Shown: positions 49,325-60,742 of the stretch, piece by piece
Position numbering within the stretch: the stretch's first letter is position 1
Layout of the letters: each line of letters starts with the position of its first letter
From: Pipra filicauda
Taxonomy: Eukaryota; Chordata; Aves; Passeriformes; Pipridae
Direction of reading: 5' to 3'
NCBI RefSeq assembly: GCF_003945595.2
Contig: NW_024104509.1
Location: forward strand, 1,674,001-1,738,000
DNA: 64,000 bases
Made by a program: the position numbers and the translations under genes
Notes under the pieces: model-generated
Seen by the model: only the letters and a program-made list of their open reading frames with translations
Databases searched by the model: none
Told to the model about the DNA's origin: nothing

Positions 49325-49566
49325 TGTCACAGGTTTTAAAAGAGATGTTGGAATTTTTTCCCCAACAACCGCCGCTCCTCCACCATCTGTTTCTTCCGGG
49401 ATGGGGGGGCGGAGTGAAGTCGCACGTGCTGAGCAGCGCAGGAGCAGGGGCAGGACGAGCTCTCTCGGGAAACGCGGTTGCCACGGGGACGACTGGGAAG
49501 TCTTTGGTTCTGGGGCTTTTGGGTTTGGTCGGCGAACCGGACAGAGCCGGAGTCCGGATTTGGCCG

Positions 49567-49603
<37 letters not shown>

Positions 49604-50021
49604 GAGAGGAAGGTGTTTTTTTTCCCCACGGGACACCTCACGGAGAAGGACTGAGAGAAAGATACCGACCCATCTCAGAGTGAGGTATTCTGCTTTCGGG
49701 ACTGCCTGTGGGAGAAAGGACTCCTTCATCGCTGGCTGTGAAGCCATCGGCTGCTGGCTACGGGCACACGTGGCTGCGAGCAGCTGCTGAACTGCCGGGA
49801 CAGTCCTGCCTCCCCCCCGCCCCCGCCATCACGCCAGGTTGGCACGGGTTTCTTCCCCCCCACCTGGGGAATTGGGACTTCTTTGTTTCTTCTGAAAGTT
49901 TTTGATTGCACCATTTGTTGTTTATTCAGATTTTTTTTAATAAAAAGCTGTTCTTTTTCTTTTCCACACTTCCACCTGAAGTTTCTTAATTTCTAAGTTG
50001 CAATCTTGTTAAAATAAGACA
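49325..50021 (+). mobile_element. Solo LTR, ERVL-like, GC-rich family Y copy 2
   Basis: It starts TGTCACAGG and ends ATAAGACA, with a perfect 5-bp duplication, ACAGC, at 49320-49324 and 50022-50026. It is closely similar to 35235-35943. It has an uninterrupted run of 30 T at 49571-49600 where copy 1 has CTTTTCTTTTC, a clear length expansion. AATAAA lies at 49939-49944, about 77 nt from the 3' end, and suggests that transcription ran along +. Open frames on both strands (up to 146 codons) reflect GC-rich or homopolymer sequence and are not called as genes. Confidence 0.8.
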
Positions 50022-50026
50022 ACAGC

Positions 50027-52563
50027 GTAAAATAATTATCCCAAATTTAGCATTGAATGAGATACTATGCTGAAAGTGATAGTTGGCTTTCTAGGGGATA
50101 TAGCTCAGGGCTCCTGCAGTCTAGGTGCTTCCAGTACTGGATATAGGTCATGCAATGCTGCATTACACTGCGGAAAGACTGCACTGGTTTTTTCCTGTCC
50201 ACGTGAATAGGTTTGTCTGCTCCAGAAGATTTATTCCAGTGCTTACTTTCACTCTCATTAATATTTGTTAGAGTATGTCTACAGTGAGCAACTGTGACAC
50301 TAGAGACAGTGAAGAATACGCTTGGATGGTTAATCCAACTCAGAAGCAAAGCATCCCTCAGGTAAATGTTGGTCTATTCTGTGGCTGTATCTGCTACAGA
50401 GAATCCAAGAGGCTTCTAAATAAATGCACAAAATCTTCACCTTTATATGTCGCTGATCTCCCATCCATCAAAACCAGCAAGAAAATACTGATCCTGCTGA
50501 AATCTCCTAAACTTTCATAAATCTGGAAATTCATGTCATATCCATCTGAAAAAAAAATATATTTAATATATGGCTGATTATTTTAAAATAACAATATTTT
50601 ATTTTATATAATACAATTAGTTACTTTATATAATGCAATAATATAAACTATTATGTAATTAGTTGTATACTTCATTTAATTATTTGAAGCACATTAATAG
50701 ACCTTGATTTTACCTCTTCTCACCAGTCTTTTGGCTCTTTTCTTTTTCTTGTTGTTTCTTTCCCTTTAGTTATTTATTCCTCTCTTCACATCACATTCAA
50801 GTAACACTCATGTTCCATCCGTCACTTTGCACCAAGCTGTGTCTTATCAAGTTGTTACATTAAATCACTTTGCCATGTACAAAAGAATCAATGACTTTCC
50901 AGACCAGATTACCATAAAACCACTTCTGCTTCCAAATCTATCAAAGATCAATATTTAATTTCAGATTTCTTTCAGTAAACTAAAATGCTGGCTGAGTGTG
51001 GCACTAGGAAAATAAAATAACAAGGGTTTGTTATATAATAGTGGGGTATTTTAAACTCCCTTACTTGGAGCCTTCCAATTTACTTGTATCAGTTTACATC
51101 AAACAGCATAATTATTGGCTCTAAGACAGGGACATTTAAATGAAAACTCAGAACAACCAGAATCAATAATAACTGGCATAATTTCATGAGAAAGCCAAAA
51201 GAAAAAAGTATTTATTAATATAATAATTGATTAATTAATTTATTAAGTCACCTCTATGGCACATGTGGGTAGTTAAATCCAGACTTAAATATTAATTATA
51301 ATCAACTAAACACATTGAACTTCTAGGCTCTAAGAGTCATATCACTTTTTGATTCAAGAACTACAGAAGAAAATAAGAGAAAGAAAAAAAAAGAGGAAAT
51401 ACTTGTGGAATGAGAGAGGAAGAATCTAGAGCACAAGTTCTATTTTCTACATAGTTCTTAAATAAGGATGTGTGTCTCTGTTTCTTATATGTGCTTACAT
51501 GGCTATAGAGGTGTCAGAATTCCATAAGTGTTTATGTGATGGGAAGAAGTCCAAGTCAAATCAGAAAAACTCTTTTCAGAGGGGTTATTGCCCCATTTTA
51601 CCTGCTCAAAATAAATGAAATTAATGGATTTCACTGACTTTTTTTTGTCTCCATTCTCCCTTGGTCTCCTTTGCTTTATCTTGGTATAAGACATAAAGTG
51701 AGTCTAGGATGTGAGATTAATAGTAGGAAAACCAACCTTTTCTCCATCGCTAATTGTACAAGCATTCCTAATGAGCTGAAGTTAAACAATAAATTAACCA
51801 TATGCTCCATTTAAAATACATTCTTCTTCACTGCTGCTCGTAAACTGCTGTCTGCTTTAAACTTCTGCAAAGATAGAGATAGCACTGGAAAAACATAGCC
51901 TTTATCCCCAAGTTCAACAGAAGAGGCTGGAGGAAGAATTGTCCAAGGGGAGCTATCAGGAGAAAAAGGGAGATAACATCCAAGTAAGAAGAACACGGAA
52001 GAGGTCAGGCAAACACCATGAATAACATGTAAAGGTCAGTAGGAAAATAAAGAAGTGAAGATATGCCTGGAGATAAATGGGGAAAGAAATGTAAAAGAAA
52101 AAAATATGAAAGGATAGCAAAATGAGAGAAAAACTAGAAGGAAAATAAAAGTAGTGAAAAAAATTAAGAAGAAAGGAAAACTGTTTTAATAAAAATGTGT
52201 TACACAAGACTGTTGACATGATACTTCCTTCAGGTTTAAAAAAGGTGAAACCATTGAAAAGTTAAAAACACTGGGCTTCTCTCTTATCTTGTGTTGGAAT
52301 TTCTCTCTAGAAGTCTCTCTCTGACTGCCACAGCAAGTCTGTCCTTCTCGGACTCTTCCTCTTTTGCCCATCATGTCATTCATTGGCTCTGTATCCACTA
52401 TCTATGGCACTGTGAAAACTCCTGTATCTTTGTACAGTGTGACATGGGTGAAAACAGAGAAAAGTTCCTTAATAACAGCAACCTTAGGAAATATATTTGG
52501 ACAGAACAGAAGCAAAGGTTTTTAAAACAGGACGGAAAGAGGCCGAGGTCTGTTAACCTGTGC
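50027..52563. other. Unassigned AT-rich sequence
   Basis: A 2.5-kb stretch with strongly AT-rich parts (50540-50700 and 51200-51310). No gene or transposable element is recognised. Confidence 0.5.
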
Positions 52564-52568
52564 ACAGA

Positions 52569-53357
52569 TGTGCTGGTTTAAAAGTAAACCAGCAAAAGAA
52601 ATGAACCTGACTCAAGAGAGGCTACAAGTCAGAGTTATAATTTACTAAAAAAACTACAATAAATACAATGATACAGAGAAAACTGGTTTTAACCCACAAT
52701 GACAGGTGTATAACCCAGCATCCTGGGATAAGAACAGGACAGTGTTCATTAGCCCCTATGCTGAGCACCACATGGCCCCTGTGGGTGCAAAGTAAAAGGA
52801 AGGGAAACCTGTTGGTCCAGATGATGGTCTCAGTTCTGTCAAAGTAATGATTGCAGTCTTTGCAAGAGTGGTAGTGGCAGTCCTGTTGGAGTTCTGATCC
52901 TCCTCTGGATCTGACGATTATATATGCTCAGGTTTAGGTGGGGATGCCCAGTACCTCCCCCAGGGCACGGAGTTTCACAATGGGTGATTTAACTCTGTGA
53001 GTCATGGGATATTTCTGGAGTCTTTGATGGTCTAGGTGTTGCAGCTAGATATTATGCCAGTCCAGTATGACCCATTAGCAGAGATGACCCCTCAGGCTGG
53101 GTGTGAAGGTGCAATGCCTCCCAGGAGGGGAGTTATCACAGCTGAGTCATTTGTGTGAAGACAGAGAAACACTCTCCTGCCTCGCAACTTTCTTTAACAC
53201 CCAGCTTGTAGCCTGAGGTGTCAGGTGTAGCCTGGGCAGTTGCTACAAATGATCCATTATTAACAGTCCATCAGAAATGACACAGAGGGTGTAGAATACA
53301 CAGTTTTGGTTATACCCACATAGTGATAAACCGATCCTGGCCCCTGTAACTAGGACA
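52569..53357 (-). mobile_element. Solo LTR, ERVL-like, family X copy 3
   Basis: On + it starts TGTGCTGGTTTAAAAG and ends GTAACTAGGACA, the reversed ends of the LTR at 14405-15185, and it matches that copy along its length (789 versus 781 bp). The 5-bp duplication is ACAGA at 52564-52568 and ATAGA at 53358-53362, one transition apart. The TATA-like site appears reversed (TTATATATGC near 52918). No internal provirus sequence is present. The 65-codon frame at 53243-53440 is incidental. Confidence 0.85.
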
Positions 53358-53362
53358 ATAGA

Positions 53363-54479
53363 CGAAAGAGCTATGCAGAAGACTGGGACCAGCTTAGGGT
53401 AAAGCTTGCTGAAAGCTATTTCGAGCAACCCTATAAGCAATTAGATGTAGTTTCAATAACAGGTTGTGCCTAAATGAACTGACTTGCAAAGCAAACTGAG
53501 TCAATGGCCCAGTTCCCAGTCCTCAATACAGTGGACAAGGAAGAGATACAGGATATATTTCTAGTCCAATGTTAACCTTTACTTCCTAAAGCTCTGAGGA
53601 TGTTCAGAGTCATCTGAGGAAGCATCAACAGACAAGTAAAAATACCAAATCAGAATGAGAGTAATCTCTCTGTAGATATGGTGGACTAGATAAAAAAAAA
53701 AAATCCTTGTGGTAACAATGACCACATTGTATTTGAGGACAAACTTAACTGGAAGTAGAACACCTAAGGAAATTTTAGGATTTAATCAGAAACTCTGGCA
53801 TAGGGACTATCATACAGATATCTTTCAGAATTGCTCTAAGTATAATTGATCCAATATTAGGCAGGGTTCCTGGAAGTTCATTCATTCAGCTTTACAGTTT
53901 AGGCACAAACAACATAATATCTATGTACCTATGTTCCTTTCTTCTCTCAGTGCTGCTTCAATCAGAGTTCACTGTATTTACTGTAGTTTTTGTTTTAGTT
54001 ATAGTTTCACAGAACATGTGAAACAAAATTAGATTGTGGTGTCCCAGGAACATGAAAGTTTTCCTGGTTTTATAGGTGGGTAGGCTTTTTATTACTTTAT
54101 TATATGACATAATGTGTTTTAACTAGTTTCCTTTAAGAAGATATTTTGAATCTTAATAATTTGACTTATTGTGTTTGTTCCTCTTAGTGCACACAGCTTT
54201 TAAAAACCTACCAGGTTGGGTAGCAACCTCCACCAGTGACTTTCCAATTTTCTGCCACTCTTCCTTGGTTAACAAATATTTCAGAAGCTTTACCTTAAAT
54301 AAAAGCTTGTGTTCCCTCTGTACTTTTGACTTTTTTTTTTTTTTTTGAGTGCAAATACAGTGCAGTGGCAAAATTACCAACCATGGAATCTCAGTATTTA
54401 TTTTTACTCCTCAGATTGTATTCTCTCGGATTCTCTCTGAACTAGAATCCTTGGCTTTTGCTCCTGTAAAGTAATTTGA
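53363..54479. other. Unassigned AT-rich sequence
   Basis: No gene or repeat family is recognised; a T run of about 15 lies at 54332-54346. Confidence 0.5.
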
Positions 54480-54845
54480 TCTCATAATAGTAAAAAGGAG
54501 ACTGAGGAGAGACCTCATCAGTCTCCAATTTCCTCCTGAGAGGGAGAGGAGGGGCAGATGTTGATCTCTGTGGTGACCAGCGAGAGGACCCGAGGTAATG
54601 GCATGAATCTATGTCAGGCGAAGTTTAGGTTGGATATTAGGAAAAGGTTCTTCACCCTGGGCATGATTGGGCAATGAAACAGGATCCCTAGGGAAATGGA
54701 GACAGCATAAAGTCTGCCAGAGTTCCAGAAGCATTTGGACAACACAATTGGGTACATAGGGCTGTCCTGTGCACGGCCAGGAGTTGGACTTGATGACCCT
54801 TGTGGTTACCTTAACTCAGAGTATTCCATGATTCTATGGTTCTAC
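54480..54845 (+). mobile_element. CR1 LINE 3' fragment
   Basis: Contains the end of CR1 ORF2 and the 3' UTR: GAGAGGACCCGAGGTAATGGC, GTTTAGGTTGGATATTAGGA, GGTTCTTCACCC, then GAGTTGGACTTGATGACC and the terminus ATTCCATGATTCTATGGTTC. 5' truncated, no intact frame. Confidence 0.85.
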
Positions 54846-55120
54846 CATAATATAACCCTGATTTTCTCTTTCAATCTGCTCTGTATTCTTTGCCTGCGAG
54901 GGGCAAGGTGGAAAGGAAGTGTAGATATTCAAAATACAAGAGGATTGCATCACTGCTCCAGTACTGTCTGATCTGTTCTGTCTCTGTAGACTCCCCTTCT
55001 CTTTCTCAAGATACATAGTGGAAGAAGAGGTGAAGTAAACAAAATAAACAAAATATATTCAACAAGATGAAAGGTACCAAGGAGATATTTGTCAGAGACG
55101 AGATTCATATCTCACCAGAT

Positions 55121-55740
55121 TGTTTGATTGATAGGTTGAATAAACCATGCTGTCTGTTTGTGTGGAGGTGGGGGAAGGGCTAAGCCTAGGCCTGCAGCCA
55201 ACACGGCTGTGCCCATGCAGAGCACAGGGCAGGGAAGGCCATGTGGCTGAGCTGTCAATCACACCACACCCCCTGGAGCGGTGTGGCACCCCTCACTTTG
55301 GTTAGGGGGACAGGGAGTGGCAGCGAGCCAAAGGTCCTGCCTAGAGGGGGTGGCCACAATAGCCAGAGTCTATAAACAGACACACATGTGGTCTCCATCT
55401 TGCCTTGGCCTCTGCCCTGCTGACCTGTCCACATGTGACCTCCAGAGTGGTAACTATATTTTTCTCTCCTCTCTTTCTGTCTTTATTCTTTCTTGTCTTA
55501 ATCTCTCTTTCCTTCCTCTTGTGGGCAACTTAAGCACCTATTGTCTGTACACTTAAACTGTGGATATTTAACTTAAGTTTGAGTTGGTGTTTGTCTAGTA
55601 ATTTGCTATTAAGTGTAATGCTTCTGTGAATTGAGTTTTTTGTACTATGTGTTACAGTAAATTCCTCTTCCTTGGTTTACCTGTTATAGTTTGCATGTTA
55701 TTTCTGTAAAACTCTTTTTGCCAAAATGCCTATTTTCTCA
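55121..55740 (+). mobile_element. Possible solo LTR, unassigned family
   Basis: A 620-bp block of less AT-rich sequence with TG...CA ends (TGTTTGATTG at the start, TATTTTCTCA at the end). It is flanked by CCAGAT (55115-55120) and CCAAAT (55741-55746), a possible 6-bp duplication with one mismatch. A TATA-like CTATAAAC lies at about 55370. The layout suits an LTR, but no second copy is in the window and the duplication is imperfect. Confidence 0.35.
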
Positions 55741-55746
55741 CCAAAT

Positions 55747-56518
55747 TAAAAGAAGTCTCTTAGAGAAAAGGTTTGTAGTCTTTTTTCCAGATATGAACTC
55801 AAGGTATCCAAGAATCAATTGTCTTTGCAAGACTTTGTAGGCAAAATCTCTTAAAGCCTGAAATTAAAGTGTAACACCCAGTAAAAGTGTGGAGCTTCTG
55901 GACCGGGGTTTAACAATATTATAAATCTCTAGTGCATAGATTTCCCCCTGCCTCCAAAACCCCTCCCAGATGCAATATTTAGAGCATGCACTGAATAATG
56001 AAGACAGTCCAAAAACATGATGTAAACACAAACATAAAAAGTGTTTGTCTCTAAGTAAAATTGTTGTGTTGCCAATAGTAGACAGCACAGAAACATGCAA
56101 TGTAAATATTCAATTATGGTAGGACAGGCTAAGGATGAAACATAATTCTCCACTCTGTTGTTTTGTTGTTGTTGTTTAATCTAGCCCTGAAATTGTGTTT
56201 TAATATTCTTTTTAGAGCAGAGTAAAACATAAGCTGAATACATGATAAACTAAGTCATTGAGCATGTTCATTGTTGTAAGTAAAGCCAGATGTTCAGCAA
56301 TTACTGCTGCAACTGTAGAGGGAAAAGGCAACACAGAAAAATCTAGCTACATGTTTTTATTTTGGAGATGATCAAAGAGAGCTTTTCCTTCCCCTGATTG
56401 AAAGGTTCTTTGGAATCAGTTAGCAGGATTAGCTAGCACTAAAACAAATCTCTGGAGCAGCTCTCCTTGAACCACATACAACAGAGACAGTAAAATGTAG
56501 TTCTAAATTTATTTTATG
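55747..56518. other. Unassigned AT-rich sequence
   Basis: No gene or repeat family is recognised. Confidence 0.5.
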
Positions 56519-57715
56519 TTCATGAGGGGTTATTCCTGCTTGACAAACGTAATTTTCTTTTACAACAAGGTAACCCACCTAGCTGATCAAGGGAAGCTAG
56601 TTCATGCAATCTCTTTGGATTTCAGTAGCACTTTTGATACTCTCTCTCACAGTATCCTTCTGGACAAAATGTGCAGCACACAGCTGAATAAATACATCAC
56701 ACAACAGATGAGCAGCTGGCTCATGGGCCAGGCAAAAAGAGTTGTAATGAATGGGGTGACATCAGACTGGAGACCTGTCACTAGTGGGGTTCCACAGGGC
56801 TCCATATTAGCACAGTTCCCTTCAACATCTTCATTAATGACTTGGATGCAGGACTAGATTGTGAGGAGCTGTTGACACCCTTGAAGGCAGAGAGGACCTG
56901 CAGAGAGATCTTGACAAATTAGAGTGATAGGCGATCACCAACCATATGGAGTTTAAGAAGGGCAAGTGCGGGATTCTGCAGCAGGGATGGGGCAACCCTG
57001 AATATAGGTACACAATGGGGAAGGAGAGGCTGGAGAGCAGCTCCATGGAAAGAGACCTGGGGGTCCTGCCCAACAGCAAGCTGAATATGAATTAGCAGTG
57101 CTCTGGCAGCCAGGAGGGCCAGCCGTGTCCTGGGGGACATCAGGCAAATCATCACAAGCCTGTCAGGGGAGGTGATTGTCCCGCTCTGCTCTGCACTGGT
57201 GTGGCCTCACCTTGACTACTCTGTGAAGTTTTGGCCACCAAAATGTAAGAAAGATATAAAATTATTAGATAGCCTCAGAAGGAGGACCTTGAAGATGGTG
57301 GAGGGTCTGGAAAGGAAGCCATATGAGGATCAGCTAAGGTCACTTGGTTTGTTCAGCCTAGAGAAGAGGAAACTCATTGCGGTCTACAACTTTCTCATGA
57401 GGGGAAGTGGAGGGGCAGGCACTGATCTCTTCTCATTGGGCCAGTGACGCGACCCAAAGGAATGGCATGAAGCTGTGCCAGGGGACGTTTAGGTTAGACT
57501 TTAGGAAAAGGCACTTCACCCAGAGGGCAGTTGGACACTGGAACAGGCTCCCCAGGGAAGTGGTCGCAGCACCAAGCCTAATACAGTTCAAGAAGTGTTC
57601 AGACAATGCTCTCATGCACATGGTGTTTTTCTTGGAGTTGTCTGGTGGAGGGACAGAAATTGGACTCAATGATCCTTGTATGTCCCTTTCAGCTCAGGAT
57701 ATTCTATGATTTTGT
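56519..57715 (+). mobile_element. CR1 LINE, 3' third with C-terminal RT and 3' UTR
   Basis: It starts within ORF2 at the block MRGYSCLTNVIFFYNKVTHL and continues ISLDFSSTFDTLSH and TSDWRPVTSGVPQGSIL in one frame to about 56857. The stretch that should hold the FADD active site is deleted near 56860: GACTTGGATGCAGGACTAGA is followed at once by TTGTGAGGAGCTGTTGAC. Later parts match the CR1 polymerase C-terminus in broken frames, then RLDFRKRHFTQRAVGHWNRLP near 57490, and a 3' end at about 57690-57715 (GGATATTCTATGATTTTG). 5' truncated and inactive. Confidence 0.85.
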
Positions 57716-60700
57716 GAAACAACATCATATTGTTAAATTACACGTAATTTGAGTGAGATTTTTACTCCCTCTTGCTTTTTCCTAGCACCAGAACTATAGC
57801 TCTTGGATGCATTATACAGAGAACTTTCTCCTGCTCTCTATACGAATCTTCACTTTGCTGTATACTGCAATTTTTGCCTTGCCACTTTTCTTAAAGCAGG
57901 ACATCTTTTCATTCAACTATCTATTTTGGTTGCAGACGCATAAATGCTACTATTATACTTACATTAATGCATATGAAACAATTGCCTGATTTTTGCTTTG
58001 ATCTTTTAATCTTTTTCTTGCTAACCTATGTCCTCTACTCTCTTCGTTTCTCTCTTTTCTTATAGTTCCCTGAGATTACTTTTTACCCTCTCTTCTGAGT
58101 GCATAGCTTCTGATTGTTTTTCTGGTCACAACATAATTCATTTCTAGAATAATTAATAGAATGGAAAAACCTGTCTGTCGTAACATAGATTTCCCAGAAG
58201 AAAATAGGAGCTCCCAATTCAGTCCTGTGAGACAGAGAAACCACTCCCTTGTTTATCCATCAGAGGGTAGAAGTTCAGTCTCTGCATACATTAGCCTGGT
58301 CCTTAAACACACATAACAAAACCTGTATACCAATAATTTCCTATTACACACATGAACATGGGTCTTAGTTCTCACGTGTGCTTATGAACACAGTGGACAC
58401 CACTTCCATCTTCCAGATCTTTCATTTCACACCTCCCAGAGAAACAAGAACAGTTCAGCATCCCTTGATAAATTTGTCTTCAGCCACCCACCCTTTTGTG
58501 CTTGCAAAAGGGAGTAGGTGAGATCTACACCAGCTCTCCACCTACAGAATGAGAATGGCTCTGTAGGAATTTTGTCAGGCATATGGTATTTTTACACAAA
58601 GCAGTAAGCAAAGCCAGCAATCTCACCTCTTCTCTTGAACAATTAATTTATAAAAAAAATTCATAGTTCTGGAAGGTAAAATAAAAATAAAACTAAATGA
58701 ACAGAGCAAGTTTCTCAACAGCGACGGTCCCTAGAATTCTTTCAGTACCTCTGCCTTAGAAATGCAGTTTCTGCTTGCATGTTGTGAATTCAAAGCTGAC
58801 ACAATTGTTGAAAAAAGAATTTAGAGAATGAAAAGGTAGAAGAGATCCAATGTCTTAAGAGTCTGAATGGAGATATGAAGAAATTGTTTAAAACAGAGTA
58901 GATAGGAAGACTGACAAAAGAAAAACAAGATTATGAGGAGAAAAAAGGAGAAGGGATAAAATATAGCAGAGAAGAAAACAAAAAATATGGAAAACTTGAG
59001 TGTAAGAGTGTTAAAAACTCATAAAAGTGAGTTTTATTTGTTATGGCTAGGTGGTAAAAGGATTCCAAGAGCAGGCAACATTGCCAGAGTGTAGCAAGAA
59101 AGACAGAGAAAGATTTTTACTAACTGTGTTTTGGCAGTATAGCATAGAAAAAAAAAGGTGGAAAACCCAGAGAGGAGTCATAAAGGTACAATGACCACAA
59201 AGGAGACCAAAATAGCATGCCATGATCACCAGATTGACTTCCCAGTCTTCTGAGTAGCTGAGGCAGGTAAGTAACCCTGAGATTGTGCATTAAGGGCTTG
59301 AAAGACTCATTAAAGTGCATGTTTCCTTTTTGTGAAAATTACTGAGCAATATGCTATCCTGGCATTACTTCTTTTGATAGAGCTATAGCTAAAGAGATTG
59401 ATTAATATCAAGAAGAGGAAAAGAAGAGAAAAATTTTCAAGTAAAATAATTAAGGTGATGCATGTGGAAGTAAGAGAATTTGCTTTCTAATTAGCTTGCT
59501 GCATGTCTTACTTGGATTTCTCAGTCAGAAGAGTATTCCCTCTCTATAATTTAAGTGAGAAATATTACGTGAGAAATACATAGAAACTTGAAAATAGGTA
59601 CATCTGACAAGACGTCTAAGATTATTTTGGATAAGGAGCTGCATTTCTAGCACCTTTCCAAACCTCTGCACATTCGAACTATCTCACTTGGGTTATATTG
59701 ATGAGTGATGAAATTATTATGAAAGGCTGCCCATTCTCACAGGCTTGGACAAATGGCTTTGGTGAAAGACGACTTATGAAAGTCTGAAACTACAAATGTA
59801 TTTAGAGACAGGATACTGGTTTTGATGTCTCCACCTCACTCTGGAGAGCAGCTGGTTCAGAAACTTCTGATACTGCAAAGGTCAACAAGCACTTTTCAGA
59901 CCTTCAAGGTTCTCAGAATTTTGAGTTGCTGACTCTAGTAAGAGCTTATCACTGCTCTTGTCTGCATTACTACTTTGGAACAGGATGTTCAGTTGCTCAC
60001 AGGGGTACTCTGTCCATTCCAGATCAGTCATGTATTCTTTAGGAAGCCTCAGAGAAGAATTGTGAATCTGCAGAGAGTATGACCTGTTTTCTACTCTACT
60101 CAAACTTAAACACAGCATTTTTTTAGATAATCTGAAAGTATCATCAAAACATTTTATTCAGTATGTTTTACTGTGTAATTTCAGTTTCCAAAATACTTGC
60201 ATTTAAATCCAAAGACCTCCATACATTAGAACACTTATTTTTTTCTCTCTTTTTATTTTAAGAAGGAGAAAGGAGGTAATGTTAATGTTATAAAGCACAT
60301 TATTATGAAAGATGTTAAAGGCAAATAATTAAAACAGCTCTTTGATGCTGATTCATTTTGTTTTAGGAACAAGCTGTGATGATTAGAAAGGCTATATTAA
60401 CAAGTGTAGGCATAATTTCTAAAAACGCCAAGATTATTCTTTTCTTATCACAAATTAAAAGGATGTACATTCTGAACAGAGTAGTACTGCTAAAAGCAGA
60501 TGTATTTTAAAAGGTTTGGGAATGTTTTGTTCCCTTTCTTAACTTAGAAAGAGAAACAGAAAGTAAAAGATGGATCAGTTCTTAATGGAAAACAATTGTT
60601 AAAAGAGATAGTAGGGCACAAGTACACATACTTTTCTGTACTTAAGATGAAGAACTCACCTCAGGAAGTGGAAGTTCAAAACACCAACATGATTTTCAGC

Positions 60701-60742
60701 AGGGCACCATTCTCATTGAAACTCCTTGTCATGCATGTAAGC
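57716..60742. other. Unassigned AT-rich sequence
   Basis: A 3-kb stretch without recognised gene or transposable element. Open frames up to 78 codons (for example 59882-60118 on -) show no family features. Confidence 0.5.

Noticed and set aside
49307..49790. Open frames of 85-146 codons on both strands
   Set aside because: Same LTR family; parts are poly-Lys or poly-Phe from the T30 run.
35235..50021. The two GC-rich LTRs as the two ends of one 14.8-kb provirus
   Set aside because: Each has its own, different 5-bp duplication on both sides, and the DNA between them shows no gag, pol or env sequence.
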